Assembly: GCA_001414345.1 (NCBI GenBank)
Contig: LLCB01000355.1
Location: 1-55,338 of the forward strand
Direction: 5' to 3'
Source of the DNA: Hymenoscyphus infarciens
Lineage: Eukaryota > Ascomycota > Leotiomycetes > Helotiales > Helotiaceae
Length of the DNA stretch: 55,338 nucleotides
Shown: piece after piece, positions 12,019 to 22,954 of the stretch
How positions within the stretch are numbered: the stretch's first letter is position 1
Layout of the letters: each line of letters begins with the position of its first letter
Notes under the pieces: generated by a model
What the model saw: only the letters and a program-made list of their open reading frames with translations
What the model was told of the DNA's origin: nothing
Databases searched by the model: none
Program-made: the position numbers and the translations under genes

Positions 12019-12376
12019 TATAATAGCACGCTATTCTAAATTACTAGTATTTAAGAAACTACTAATACTAATACTTATATAACTAAAGATACTAAAGGTA
12101 TTAATATCCGATATTTATATATAGAAGAGATTAAGATTTAGATATTATATATTTAGCTTTTTAGCTCGATTATTTAGTATTAGCTATATTAGATAGGACT
12201 CGGTTATTAATATTATTAGACCTTAGTAGTTTTTAATCTCCTATATATAGATATTTATATTTAGTATAGAAGAGAGATAGTTTTTCCTTTTCTTCTATAC
12301 TAGAGTCTAGTATTTATCCTATCTTAAACGTACTTCTATATATACCTCTTTAGTAGTAGTATATATTTCGTACTAT
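12019..12376 (+). repeat. Isolated gypsy-family LTR
   Basis: Starts TATAATAGCACGCTATTC and runs to CGTACTATTA, about 358 bp, closely matching the LTR at 2,975-3,368. No internal retroelement sequence is attached on either side. The terminal bases are altered (GA instead of TA) and no matching target duplication is visible. Confidence 0.75.
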
Positions 12377-12861
12377 TAGACTTAGAGTTAGTAGAGAATT
12401 TTAAATAAAAAATTAATTAGAAATTATATAATTAGCTTAATAAATCCTCTACTTTTACTTACTTAGCTTATAAACGCTAAATATATATATCTCTAGAGTT
12501 AATTAGTAATAACTATTTATAAATATAGACTTTTAACTTTTAATAAATATCTCTTATATTATTTACCTAGAACTTATCTTTAAAATAGTACTTATAAACG
12601 CCTTTGATTTTATAATAGAATTATTTAATAAGTTTCTTAGATATTATAAATAGAAATAGTGCTATATATATATTAATAGTAACTATTATTATATCGAAAT
12701 CATAGGTTCTACTGAAATTGAAAGTTATACGAGTGTATTTAATCAGAGGATTCGAGAAATCGAAGCTTTTCTTCTAATATTTCCCGTTACTAGTCGGTCA
12801 CTTTTTGTCCGTATTTAAGGTTTCACACTCACGTCGAGCGAAGAAAAGGAGATAGGCAGCT
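12377..12861. other. RIP block fading into normal DNA
   Basis: RIP-mutated to about 12,680; then CpA/TpG return and composition becomes normal. No gene is supported in this stretch. Confidence 0.5.
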
Positions 12862-13101
12862 TTGAGTAAGCATTACATCTCTTCGCTCATCTATCACGTC
12901 CCAATACCTTATACATATTGGTTGGCACCCGATGCAACTTGCCGGGAAAAGGCGGTTTCTGAGAGTGAAGGACAAGCGCTGGCGAAAGAAACAGACTGTC
13001 CTTATTTGGAGACGTCTGAAGCGAATAGCAATGTAGAAAAGATATTCATTGATCTCGTGAGGATCGTGATCCAACAGCGACTCGACAGACGGAACACATA
13101 A
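12862..13101 (+). pseudogene. C-terminal fragment of a Ras-like small GTPase
   Basis: The open + frame ends at a TAA at 13,099-13,101. Its middle reads EGQALAKETDCPYLETSEAN and continues into NVEKIFIDLVR, which fits the G5 region and last helix of Ras-type GTPases (usual form ETSAK, then a VEK/VED-x-F-x-LVR helix). The Ala-Lys of the G5 motif is replaced (ETSEAN). The P-loop, switch regions and NKxD motif are missing, and no CAAX or Cys motif follows. I therefore call it a gene remnant, not a working GTPase. It sits between RIP blocks in a small island of normal composition. Alternative: one terminal exon of a gene whose 5' exons were lost to the repeat at 12,019-12,680. Confidence 0.5.
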
Positions 13102-13263
13102 GTAACTTGAAAACAAGTGGAAGGGTGCCAGCGAGGAGGTTTTTTAACGACTTTGAGGTTGGTTTGTAGAAGTGAAATTAAGCAAGTAAAGTAGTATTTG
13201 TTTTGTTCTATGCTTGCGACATTTGGCATTTCGTGTTGCTCCTTGGGTAGGCTGGTCTTAGGC

Positions 13264-13915
13264 TAAATACAACGCATCATGCCCTAATACAGTCTACCCA
13301 TCTTTGAGTTCGAAGGGCTTCTACTTAATTCGAGTAACCACAAATTGCAAGATCTTCGCCAGTGGTCCAAGGTACTCGACGTCCTCGTCTCTAACATCAA
13401 TCTTACTGAAAGGAACCAAAGCAGCCTCACTTTTCTATCCCGTACTAGTGTCCCTCCCAACAACATCCCACATCTCCGCCCAACTCTCCGGATCTTGTCG
13501 CATCCATGAGTGCTACTCGCTTTTACCCACTTCCTTGGTTGCTCCCCCAGCTGTGCTAGCTTGGTATCCGACAATGAGAGAACCGGGTTTGGTGTATTTT
13601 GCTAGTTGTTTTGCGGCTTCGATTTGACCTTCCCATCCCTATTGATGGAGCACATGGGTGACTTGGATTCTATAAAGTATCAACACTGTAAGTGCTTTTT
13701 TATACGACAAAATGGGAGTTTCCTTAGCGAATGCGACAAAGGAAATGAGTAATTACATGTCAATTTTCCCTCCTAAAGCACTCAACTCTGTATTCGGCTT
13801 AAGGAGATCGGTTTCCATGAAATGAGCTTTGAATCTTCCCTTATCGCGGAACAATTCGTAGCCGAGGTGCCTACTCTTAAGATTCGTAAATCAGAAAAAG
13901 GGTTTTGAAACATTA
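13264..13915 (-). pseudogene. SAM-dependent methyltransferase pseudogene
   Basis: The minus strand encodes the C-terminal half of a fungal class I methyltransferase of the kind common in secondary metabolism. Readable pieces in order are HLGYELFRDKGRFKAHFMET, a THVLHQ-stop-GWEGQ stretch, AKYTKPGSLIVGYQ, then DPESWAEMWDVVG, and DVEYLGPLAKILQFVVTRIK. An intron-like segment (GTAATT...TTACAG) interrupts after KID at about 13,760, and the frame appears shifted by one base after it. At least four in-frame TAG codons occur, and those after LHQ and TG replace expected Trp codons (TGG to TAG, the RIP direction). The SAM-binding N-terminus is missing: the sequence runs into the RIP block at 13,955. Not functional. 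Confidence 0.75.
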
Positions 13916-13954
13916 AGAGGATCTCGAGCTTTTATGGGCTTTGAACTCTAATAC

Positions 13955-14490
13955 TAGCGTTTCTAAGAGAGTCTTCTAAAAGAGATAGTATATAATCGAT
14001 ATCTTATATAATTTATATATAGTATAGCTATCTAAGAGTATAACTAATATTTATATAATATAAATATATTATCTAGAAACTAGTTAAGACTTAAATATAA
14101 AAGCTTATCTTTATTAAAGTAAATAGCTTTAATTAAGTACTTAGTAAGATACTTTATTTACTATAGTAAAACTCTTACTTTTTAGATAATAAATAAGACT
14201 AATCCTTTACTAGTTTTTATTATATTTTACTATATAGTATATCTGTTAAAATATAATAAAATAATATAAAAACCTTCTTATTCTCTCTACTAGAGGTAGA
14301 AAGAATATTAGCCTTATATAAGATTAGAAGAGATAGGTATATCAAAGGCTAGGAATAGAATATAATTCGCTAGGAGCGCTTAAAAGTGAGGATATAATAA
14401 GGAAGAATAGTAATAAAAGTAAGGAAAGGCATAGATAGGAACCTTTTAGAAGGATAGGAGTACTAATCTAGCTAGGAAATCTAAAACGCT
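13955..14490. repeat. Short RIP-mutated insertion
   Basis: About 0.5 kb with the CpA/TpG-free composition of the large AT-rich blocks, inside DNA of normal composition. The left part is strongly mutated; toward 14,340-14,490 some CpA/TpG remain. It replaces or displaces the 5' half of the methyltransferase gene. No coding frame or terminal repeat is readable. Confidence 0.55.
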
Positions 14491-15618
14491 GTAAAAAATT
14501 ATCGAGTTCCAAACGTATTACGTCAAATGCTGAATTTGGTTCGAGTCACTTCCTAGTTGTTATTAGGCTCAATGTCTTTTCACTTCCCAACTTCTTGCCA
14601 TTACGTTTCTATGTACGGCTTGAAGGTTTTTGTAATATGGTAAAATTCAATTGAAGAGTATATAGAAGATTTGAAGGATGCCCCCGGGGGGGGGGGGTTG
14701 AGCCATTCATAGGACCACAAGCTAGCTCCAGAAATCCCTGTTGTTTTCCCTCCTCTGATAGACGAGCTAACCGCATGTTTGTTGATTTCCCACGCCTCGT
14801 ACGGTCCATCATTTCAACGTTGGATTTAAGCTTCGAAGTTAAAGAAGCTAAACGTAGAATTGGCCAGATTTCTCAAAGTCCGATACTTTGAAGACTTTCG
14901 ATTTTGAGTGGATTTTGGGCATAGAGCATCTCCAAAGGTGAGTAAATAGCTAGTGCTTGTTTTCTTGAACTCTTTGGCACATATAAATGAATTATAGTTT
15001 TGTGTCTAGGTAATTGTCTAGTGTTGATAGTAAATTTACAACCAATCTGTGGATGTTTGGGTAAGCGAGCTTAGAATTATGAAAAAGATACCACCTAGTA
15101 CCTATCATATCCCTTGGATATCTCAAATTCACCCTAGATGGAAACTTGACCAGAGCACGACCAGCCACCGAGTTAAACTCATAGACTACTGGAATAGTGG
15201 CACCTCCGAGACCCCGCCCACGAAAGAATCCAAAGCGAAGGACGATGAAATCAAGTGGTCAATCAATAGATTTTGAATTAAGTATCTCTGAAGAATGTTC
15301 ATAACCTCGTAGACACGTAACATCGAGTCACAAAGAAAAAGGAGATATCGAATCTCTCTGTCTGTCTGTCTTTCATGTCAATTCCATCTCAACTCACTCC
15401 CCTACCTCCCTTCCTCGCGAATCGTCCTGATGATCTTTTCCACCCCAATACTATCCCTTCACCGTGTCAAAAAGAGAACTTTTAGAGACAACCCTGGAAA
15501 AAAATCTCTCGGCCAGCATGCAAAATGCCAAGTATTCCCATCCACGGCCAAGAGAAACCAGAGCTTTCCCTTTTCGTTCAAACCTGAAAAGAATTTGCAC
15601 ATCCATCATTATGCCACC
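14491..15618. other. Intergenic, no supported gene
   Basis: Normal composition. It contains a 10-12 base G run near 14,687-14,698. A 75-codon open frame at 15,049-15,276 starts at a non-ATG codon and has no recognisable content. The right end is the 3' flank of the minus-strand gene ending at 15,619. A TCTGTCTGTCTGTC microsatellite lies near 15,357-15,371. Confidence 0.5.
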
Positions 15619-17926
15619 CTAACCAACCGTCCAAACCGGAGCTTTACCCAAAACCTGTCGTCCCCTAACCTCGACTCCCACAAACCCAGCGAACCGAACC
15701 TTCTGCGCCCCATCTTCGCTAGAATTTTTACTCTTGCTCTCGCCGCCTTCAACTCCACCCTGCGAGCTGATACTTGGTCTCTTCCCAGTAGGTCCACTAG
15801 AAGATCCTCCCATCATAGCTTGCAACATGCCCGCCTTTTTGTCCTTTCTCAGCTTCCCGCCATCCGATTTATCGCCCTCCTTCTCATCCCGATCTCCGCT
15901 TCCCGTACTGGAGGCGTCAATCTCGCTGTTCGTGTCGGCACCTGGGTTTTCGAGAGCGGGAATTCCCGTTTCCACTTTCATCAAGAAAGGTTGAACTAAA
16001 TCACCAGGCATTGGGTACGTGATTGAAATATCCCTACTTTCCAGTGGTAAGTTTGCTGCTATGCTGACGGCTAATTCGACGATCATGTGGGCACTGTCTT
16101 CGATTCCTGCTGGTATTGGCTCTTGTAGATAATTGATCAGGCACGCTGTCAAATTCGTCGTTGCCGCCCGTGAAAAATCCCGTCGATGGTCTTCACTCTC
16201 CGGAGAACTTAGGACATCTCGTAGACCTTCCAGGGTTGCGAGCCTCCATTGCACAACTTTCGAAGTTAAAGCGTCTGACTCTTCTTGGTTGTTGAGTGCC
16301 GGCGAAAACCGTCGAATATTGTGTTCAACAGTCTTCAAACTACTGCTCAACCCAGTTTCGAGACCAGGGTGGAATGTTCGATTGAAGATTTCGTCCACGA
16401 GGAATTTTGCTATACAAGCTCTACCAACAGCGGTCATCTCCTGTTTTCCAATCTTCATCGCATCTTGATTGACGTGCTGTGACAACCATGATGGCACCGT
16501 TCTCCAGTCTTTCCGAATATTGAATGCAAGATTTGTTGTAGCCCCGTCTAAACGTTGAAATCGTGTCATGTACTCGCTGTCGTCTAAAGAAGTTCGTGAT
16601 TGTGAGAGACGTTGATTCGCCAGTGTGTTTTGTAGTTGCTCAACCTGTGACGTCTTGTCGAAATATAATCCCTTCACTTTCTTGTACTTGATTTCTTCGG
16701 AAACGTTAGATTTTGACCGACTGCAAGGTTTGATCTTATTACTTACGTAATTCCTTATAAGCGTCTGCAACATCTGGACCTGGGGGTTGTGGAGGTGGGG
16801 TACTTCGACCTTGCTCTCCGCTTCCTGCAGTAGCACCATATTGATCCCTTTGTGGGGGGCCGCCTCTATAACTTGGACCTTGAGAGTTGCCTGGTGGGGG
16901 CAATGGACTTAGCCCAGGAGTAGGAGGCTGATTGCCGGGGAATGCCTGACCTCTTGTATAACTAGGTGGTGCTTCTCTTGTTTCTGCTTGTCCCTGAAGT
17001 CCTTGCATGGATTTTGGGTCCGCAGATCTGCGATTCTGCTGCGATGCCCCAGTAGGCGGAGCCATCGCAGTCACTTGAGATAATGGACGCGGGCCTTGAA
17101 TCGAGGTAGTGCGATCGGGGTACTGCTGCGCACGTGGTGGGCCGAAACTGGTGGGAGATTGACCGTTCGAGTGGACAGAGGGAGGTCGCTGGGGCTCGTC
17201 TCGTTGATCTACCGGCGAGTCGTAGGATAGCTGAGATACCGTCTCGGGGTTCTGCTGGCGATAAGGATCGTGAGGGTTGAAGCCTGGCTGAAGACTCAAA
17301 TGATGTTGGGGTTGCCCTTGATTTTGTATTTCGTAATGAACTTGCACACCCGAGTCAGATTGGTATTGACCTACGTAGGCTGTTTGTTGTGGTTGCGTGG
17401 GTTGTTGATATTGATGGTGACCGTCCTCGTTTACAGCATACACCGTTGGCTCAGCTTCACTCTCGACAGCTCGTATGGTCTGGTGTTGGCCCAGCTCTTG
17501 TGTAGCGGGGCTGCTTTGGGGGCTTTGTTGATCAGTTTCGCGGATCAAGTGTGTGTCCAGATCACTGCCGTTAATCTCACTACTCTCTTGCGGTGAGGGC
17601 AACTGCGACCTCGAGGAATTCCGCGCAGAGGAGAGCCGCTGGTCTAGAGAGCTACTCTGCTGCTGCTGCTGTACCGTACGAATGGGCGGAGGATTCTCTT
17701 GGCGTTTCGAGAGTCGTCTTGAGAGTCCAGTGGAGTTGCTATAAGAGGTATGGGGGGTCTTGATTTCTTGAGATAGCCTGTTTTCTCGACCCGAGCGCAT
17801 GCGATCAAAAATCGATTTGCTCTTCTTGTGTTCTGCAGGTTGCGGAGTGGGGGCGGGCTGCGAGTATCGCTGGTTCTCGGATCGTTGCTGTAGGAGCTGT
17901 TGATGATGATGATGTTGTTGTTGTTG

Positions 17927-17961
<35 letters not shown>

Positions 17962-18331
17962 CCTGGCGTTGTTGTTCCTGAAGCCTGTGGCCTTCGAGTT
18001 GGAGGAGGTCGTCAACTGAGGCACCCGACTGCGAATTCGGACTGCCGTGTTGATAGGCACTAGATGAGTACCTTGTAGACTGAGACCGCGAGGGGCCCGA
18101 AGAGGGAGAGTGTTGGAAGGATCGAGGATCGCCGGATTCAGGTGCGGAGGTTTGCGTTTGGTTATAGGGCTGTTGTGGGTTTGGGGGGTTTGGTTGTTGA
18201 AAAGGGTCGAGTTCGTCAGAGCCGAATGGACCCTGTGAAGTCCCACTAGAGGGAATGGAAGGATTTTGAGCTGGTTCCTCATTCAACAACGCCTGTTTGG
18301 AACGATTACTGTGTTTAAAACCGAAGGGCAT
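15619..18331 (-). CDS. Uncharacterised Gln-rich coiled-coil protein
   Basis: Two exons, 18,331-16,747 and 16,694-15,619, 886 residues. The 52-nt intron has donor GTAAGT, a CTAAC branch point and acceptor CGAAG; this junction gives AYKELQIKYKKVKGLYFDK and keeps phase. A nearer CAG would leave a 26-nt intron and break the frame. Residues 1-520 are low-complexity, rich in Gln, Pro and Ser, with a run of 16 Gln at 125-140 followed by four His. From about 525 a helical, coiled-coil-like segment begins, followed by a folded, mostly helical region (about 580-780, with NLAFNIRKDWRTVPSWL), then a charged Ser/Lys-rich linker and a short conserved-looking end (KVRFAGFVGVEVRGRQVLGK). It looks like a conserved cytoplasmic fungal protein, perhaps a scaffold, but I do not recognise the family. 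Start chosen at the first ATG of the frame (MPFGFKHSNRSK). Confidence 0.8.
17912..17971 (-). repeat. CAG/CAA repeat encoding polyglutamine
   Basis: A trinucleotide tract (CAG then CAA on the coding strand) encodes the Gln run and adjoining His codons in the protein above. It is likely variable in length between isolates. Confidence 0.8.
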
Positions 18332-19060
18332 TGCTCACAAGAGGTCTCGCGAAGTCGCAAAAATGCTAGAGGACCTGGCTGTGCAATGGGGTGCAATCTG
18401 GTGCAATGGGGGGAAATTGGCTGGGTAGCTCGGGTCTGTGGGGTGGCCGTCCGCATACAGCTGTCAGAGGCTCCTTGCGCTTTCTGGAATGAATCTCGAC
18501 TCGCGAACTCCCGAAACCACCAACAAGATTGTTTCTTGTTTCTTGTTTCTTGTTTCTTCTGGCTCAGCAATCAATGCGGCGATGTGACGATGTGACGATG
18601 TGACGATGGGGGGGGTGCTCTGGAATGAACGGGATAATAATAGCAGTGTGCGACGATGTGCAATTCGTGGATGCAAGCAAAAGGAGGGCTGGTGAATTGG
18701 GGCTGAGTTGAGTTGGGGTCTCAGAGAGTGAAGAAGGGCTGGTAGAGTAGCCGTTTGGGTGGAGAGCTGTGCTGTGCTGTGCTGTGACGGGAGATGTGAC
18801 TGGGAGATTTGGCGGGTGCTGGAGTGAGGTAGGAGTGAGGTAGGTGTCGGGTAGGTAGGGGGGAGATGGAGGGGGAAAGTGACGAAGCGGGAGGAAAGGA
18901 GGTAGAAAGTGAGCGTGCTTAGCGAGGCAAAAGCAGCAGAGGAAGAGAGCAAAGAAAGCCCCTTATCGTTGAAACAGTGCAAACAGTAGGTTACGGAATA
19001 GGTAGCTAGGTGGACAACAGAAAGTATCTCTTTCATCGTTCGTTGTCACAATGCCCAAGA
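18332..19060 (-). promoter_or_regulatory. Long 5' flank or leader with short tandem repeats
   Basis: Upstream of the minus-strand gene at 18,331. It holds several short tandem repeats (plus strand): TTTCTTG about four times at 18,533-18,559, GATGTGAC about four times at 18,581-18,608, GCTGT about four times at 18,766-18,786, and GGAGTGAGGTA twice near 18,820-18,843. On the minus strand it is pyrimidine-rich, as in many fungal leaders. A 190-codon minus frame (19,036-18,464) is low-complexity and probably untranslated or an upstream frame. Confidence 0.4.
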
Positions 19061-21380
19061 ATTACCCCGCCAGGTATCTCTCCAACTCTCCTCCGTATCG
19101 TGCACGGCTCCATCCCATACAGAGCTCTTCAGTCAAGACGGGATTGACAGGCTGGTATCAATAAAAGCGGCAGTACTAGTACCTCGGTACCTTTCCCTCT
19201 CGTTGTTCTAACTTTAAAGCATAGTTTAGTATTGCTCTAAATGCTTTGAGATAATCGAACTTCATTGTTCTAAACCATCCGGGTCAATAGTCTAATTGGC
19301 CCAAGTATTTTAGGTTAATTGTCTTGTATCTCCCGAGAGATTTAGAAGAACGAGAGAAGTCGGCAGGTACGAACCTGAAATAGTTACTGCCGCTTTTACT
19401 GTCCGTTTCTCGAGACAGGATCAGGGGTGACCAGCTGGACCTGGAAATGGAGACGACCAAAGAGCTTATAATCAGCACCAAAACAAGCTGTATAAGCGGA
19501 GGCTTCGGGGTTGTGTAATGATCTACACAACATAGAGAGCTGTCTCAATGTGGAACTCGTCAAGCCATGGGTGAATCCTGAGGCAAAAAATGACAAGCAA
19601 TGGGAATCGGTAACGGAAATCAATTGCGAGGCGATGTTTTTTTTTTTTTGCCAGATGCGGGCTGAAACAAATGCAGCTTGCACGGAGTCTAGCTCGGACA
19701 CGGACATAAACTATTAATAGAAACCCCCTCCGAAGATCACCGTGGGGAGGAGATGATCAGTATTCTGCGCCTCGACATTTTCCAGATGAATTTCAACGTT
19801 GAATTGCTGCTGATACCAACCAGACAAGCACGTCCTGCAATGGGACTGTCATCGACCAAAAGCTAATCTTGGTTAAAGAAGTGCATAAAATGCGGTTTCC
19901 TCTCTTCAATATCTCGCCATCCATCCAACTCGCCGCAGCCCGTTGCATTTATGCGGCTTTAATGCAGCTTTATTCCAACGTTCTCCATGGTAAAAGGTAC
20001 TAGTCGTTATGCCCTGGAACTACCGGGCCCGAGGAAACGTGCGATCTTTCAATTGATCCTGAAGGATGAACTTGATGCTTGTCTCATGCAAGTAAAAGCA
20101 TTTGTAGCCAATGCAGAAAACCGACTCATCATGCCGGGAAGACGAATCTGGAAATCGAGCTCGAGATGACCCATTCCGATTCGGGTTGATTGGCAATTGA
20201 GATTCAGTAAGTAAGGAAAAGGAATCCCGACTTTAACCGAGTAGAACGCGCTGACTGGCACCAAGTATCAAGAAAGGAACGAGAGAAACGATCGCCATTC
20301 AATTACTGAACAATATATCCTTTCAACGTGTCCCGTCCAATAGTTCGTTGGGGTCGAAAAATATAAAGCTCAAAAGATTCCCCACCAACTTGGAAAGTAC
20401 TTCGCATGTCGCGACCTCGATACCAAGGCACCAACCCAGCTCGTACGAAAAACGGGAAAAATAAACACAGACCCCGCAGAATCCCGTCTCATCAACATTT
20501 AAAAACCCAATACGAGAAAGAAACAAGTGGTGGAAAGGGTATGGTCAACCAACAGGTAAGTGGATTCGTCGTTTGGGTCTCACCAACATGTACGATTACA
20601 CAGCCTCTTTCCTGCGGGTCAGAAGTTAGAACTCTCTTAGGTATGAAGGATTCCCTTTTTACGACGGAACGCCAACCAAGATCGCAGTGGTAAACTCCAA
20701 ACAATGGATTTGTTTCAAGTCCTTCCGTCTAAAGCTACTCCAGTCGCTCAGATGATCCGTTTTCGGAGCATGTCGCTGCACTGGCTCGATCAAAGGCGCG
20801 TCTTTGCCATGTTGGGCGGTCGTGTTGTGTTTGTGACCCACCCGAAGGATTGTTTTCATGCTGGGACACGCGATGCGCGGCGATATTTGATCCTGTGTTT
20901 AAATCATCTTAGGTGAGTTGCCGCGAGGATCAGCACTTGTCCATAAACTCTCAGATGTTCTGAACACATATTCCGAAGCGGTGCAGATGGTGGTTATTCA
21001 CATTTCCTCGGATGAAAGTTGATGTGGAGTGGGGGTGGATAAGTAACCCCTCCAAATTCAAACCTCGAGGAGCCTCGAGGAGCGAGGAGGTGAGTGAGGT
21101 CTGAATAACTTTTGGGTGTGCGTCATAAACCAGGTTCTATGTCTACCGAAATGAAGAGACTTCAATCCGCAAAGGGGGTTGGTCAAGGTAAGTAAGATTG
21201 CAAAAACCAGCGAGTGCCGATCTCTTGCTTCAAAAATAGGATGATTTCTCGAGAAAACGGAAGTTTTCCTATGCACCCTTCCGCTTCTCATCATCTCATC
21301 ATCTCACCATCTCGATGCTCGCTTCTCAATTTTCACAAAAAATCTTACGCTCGCTAGGCAATTAATTTGTTAATTCGGCC
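19061..21380. other. Intergenic, no supported gene
   Basis: Normal composition, 2.3 kb. Open frames are short: 19,987-20,169 (60 residues), 20,406-20,693 (95) and 20,704-20,916 (70), all plus strand. None has a domain, signal peptide or convincing splice partner. A GTAAGT donor-like site at about 20,555 follows the frame starting MSRPRYQGTNPARTKN at 20,406, so a small spliced gene is possible but not demonstrated. A T run lies near 19,638-19,649. Confidence 0.45.
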
Positions 21381-21388
21381 ATAAATAG
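21381..21388 (+). promoter_or_regulatory. TATA-like box of the secreted protein gene
   Basis: ATAAATAG about 60 bases before the ATG at 21,444. Position and AT content fit a fungal core promoter with a short leader. Confidence 0.35.
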
Positions 21389-21443
21389 CCTCAGGCTCCT
21401 CGGATATTGACAAGAAGCTTCTATCAACGACCAAATCTCAATC

Positions 21444-22255
21444 ATGTTCACTTTCAATGTGCTCTCCTCATTATTCATTTTCGCACTATCATTGAACTCT
21501 CAATGCGAAGCCAGAAATCTCCCTCGAGATCGTCCAGCCAGAGAAAAAAGACTAGACGCCTCCCTAAACATCAAAGACTTCGCCATCTCCAACGTGAAGG
21601 CCCACAGCTTCATCCTCGACCCAAGTATCATAACTTGGAACCGCACACTCTCATGTATTCCACCCCTCCTCTTGACCCCTCCTTTTCGCTCTTTCTTCCC
21701 CCCCTCAATTCCCCCAATGTTAATATATACCTAACCTCCCCAGTCCTCTTCACCGATCCAAACTCCAACACCAGCACAATCTGCGCCCAATCATGGACCG
21801 AAACTTCTCCCTCCACAGACCCAACCACAAACGTCACAACATCGATGACCAATACCTCTCCCCAAACTTTTGTACTTTGTGATCACACGGGCGTCGACCC
21901 GGATTATTTCCAGTGGAAGTTTGTAGGTAGTTATACCACTTTTGGGAGTTTTACGATTGCGTTGGCCCATACGTTTCGGGATCATGTGTAAGTCTATATC
22001 CCCCCTTGTTTTAGAGCGATCACTTGAGGAGATGAGAAATAGGGATATGGGATGCTACGGGGCTGGGTGTTAAAGAGAGATGGGTAAGAATGGTGCTGAT
22101 AGTAGTATAGGAATTTCGAACCGCCATTCGATGTCCCAACGTATTTTGCCACGGAGGTTAGCTTGAATCTCACTTGTGTTGGGGGTGGGAATCGGTGTAA
22201 GTTACCAGCCGGATCGAGTCCACTGTTTGCGAGGGTGGATGCTGTTAACGATTAA
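21444..22255 (+). CDS. Small secreted glycoprotein, candidate effector
   Basis: Three exons, 21,444-21,654, 21,744-21,987 and 22,111-22,255, giving 199 residues. Intron 1 (89 nt) has donor GTATTC, branch CCTAACC and acceptor CCCAG. Intron 2 (123 nt) has donor GTAAGT, branch GCTGAT and acceptor TATAG. All junctions keep phase, and a TAA closes the frame. The N-terminus is a clear signal peptide (FNVLSSLFIFALSLNSQCEA). A basic stretch with Lys-Arg (AREKR) follows, a possible Kex2 cleavage site. The mature part has four Cys (two pairs likely) and several N-glycosylation sites (NRT, NTS, NVT, NLT). The body looks like an all-beta fold. No enzyme motif is visible. This profile is that of secreted effector-like proteins of plant-associated ascomycetes, but the role is inference. 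An alternative donor 30 nt upstream is also in phase and would shorten the protein by 10 residues. Confidence 0.75.
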
Positions 22256-22823
22256 GACATGATGGAAATGGTAAGAGCTATGAGTTTTCTGGTATGGATT
22301 TTCGCTGATTTTCGTCTAAGAAAATGCGGGTTTGTTGCGCGAGGACTGAGATGGTGTTCGGGGTTTTGGAAACTGCCTATCTTGAATAATAATTTATATA
22401 TTGTATTGGGAGCTTGGAAATGTTTGAGGATGGGTGTGTGCGAGAAAGGCTAGGACGGAATTTCGATCCGTTTTCGACAACAGGAATTGTGTATGTGGAC
22501 AGAGCGAGGGACGTGATGTGAATAGAGTCGTGATTTTCCCTTCTTAACCTTGTCGTCGTACCTAGGTAGCGCGATGTTGAGATCAAGTTGAAAGGAAGGG
22601 AACGACTTTGTGTCACGAGGGTTAGCGTTAGGGTCAAGGCAGGGAAAGAATGACCTCGCAAACTTGAACTCGACCCCGCTCTCCGATCTCGACCTCCCGG
22701 ATTATTCTGCGCCTCTTAATTTGAGGTTGTAAGATTTTAGATACGTACATTAGGGCCGTCTTACGCAGACTAGACTGTTGTTCGATATTAACCGTGTTGG
22801 GCACATCAACTTGGAGTCCAAGT
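22256..22823. other. Intergenic, no supported gene
   Basis: Normal composition; short frames in several phases without recognisable content. It serves as 3' flank of the secreted protein gene and 5' flank of the EthD gene. Confidence 0.5.
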
Positions 22824-22830
22824 TATAAAT
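22824..22830 (+). promoter_or_regulatory. TATA-like box upstream of EthD gene
   Basis: TATAAAT about 125 bases before the first readable codons of the EthD gene, with C/T-rich sequence after it. Confidence 0.3.
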
Positions 22831-22954
22831 GAATCCAACCACCTCCACTGTAGACCATAATCTATCTAAACTCTTCACCTACACTTTTCATTCATATCAT
22901 TCCCCAGTACTAGAACATCTTATCAATACAAGTACCTCACAGTAATTCATCAAT

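Noticed and set aside
14533..14550. GGTTCGAGTCAC resembling a tRNA B box
   Set aside because: No matching A box or cloverleaf arms upstream; the box itself deviates at its end.
15049..15276. 75-codon plus frame
   Set aside because: Non-ATG start, no conserved content, not part of a spliced model I could build.
16714..16746. A 26-nt intron ending at the nearer CAG in the 18,331 gene
   Set aside because: Too short for a fungal intron and out of phase; the 52-nt intron with a CTAAC branch point fits better.
18464..19036. 190-codon minus-strand frame starting MKEILSVVHL
   Set aside because: Low-complexity Ser/Thr/Pro-rich text produced by a pyrimidine-rich leader; no domain and no splice link to the gene at 18,331.
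20406..20916. Two consecutive plus frames that might be exons of one gene
   Set aside because: A donor-like GTAAGT exists but no acceptor gives a coherent protein; left as intergenic.
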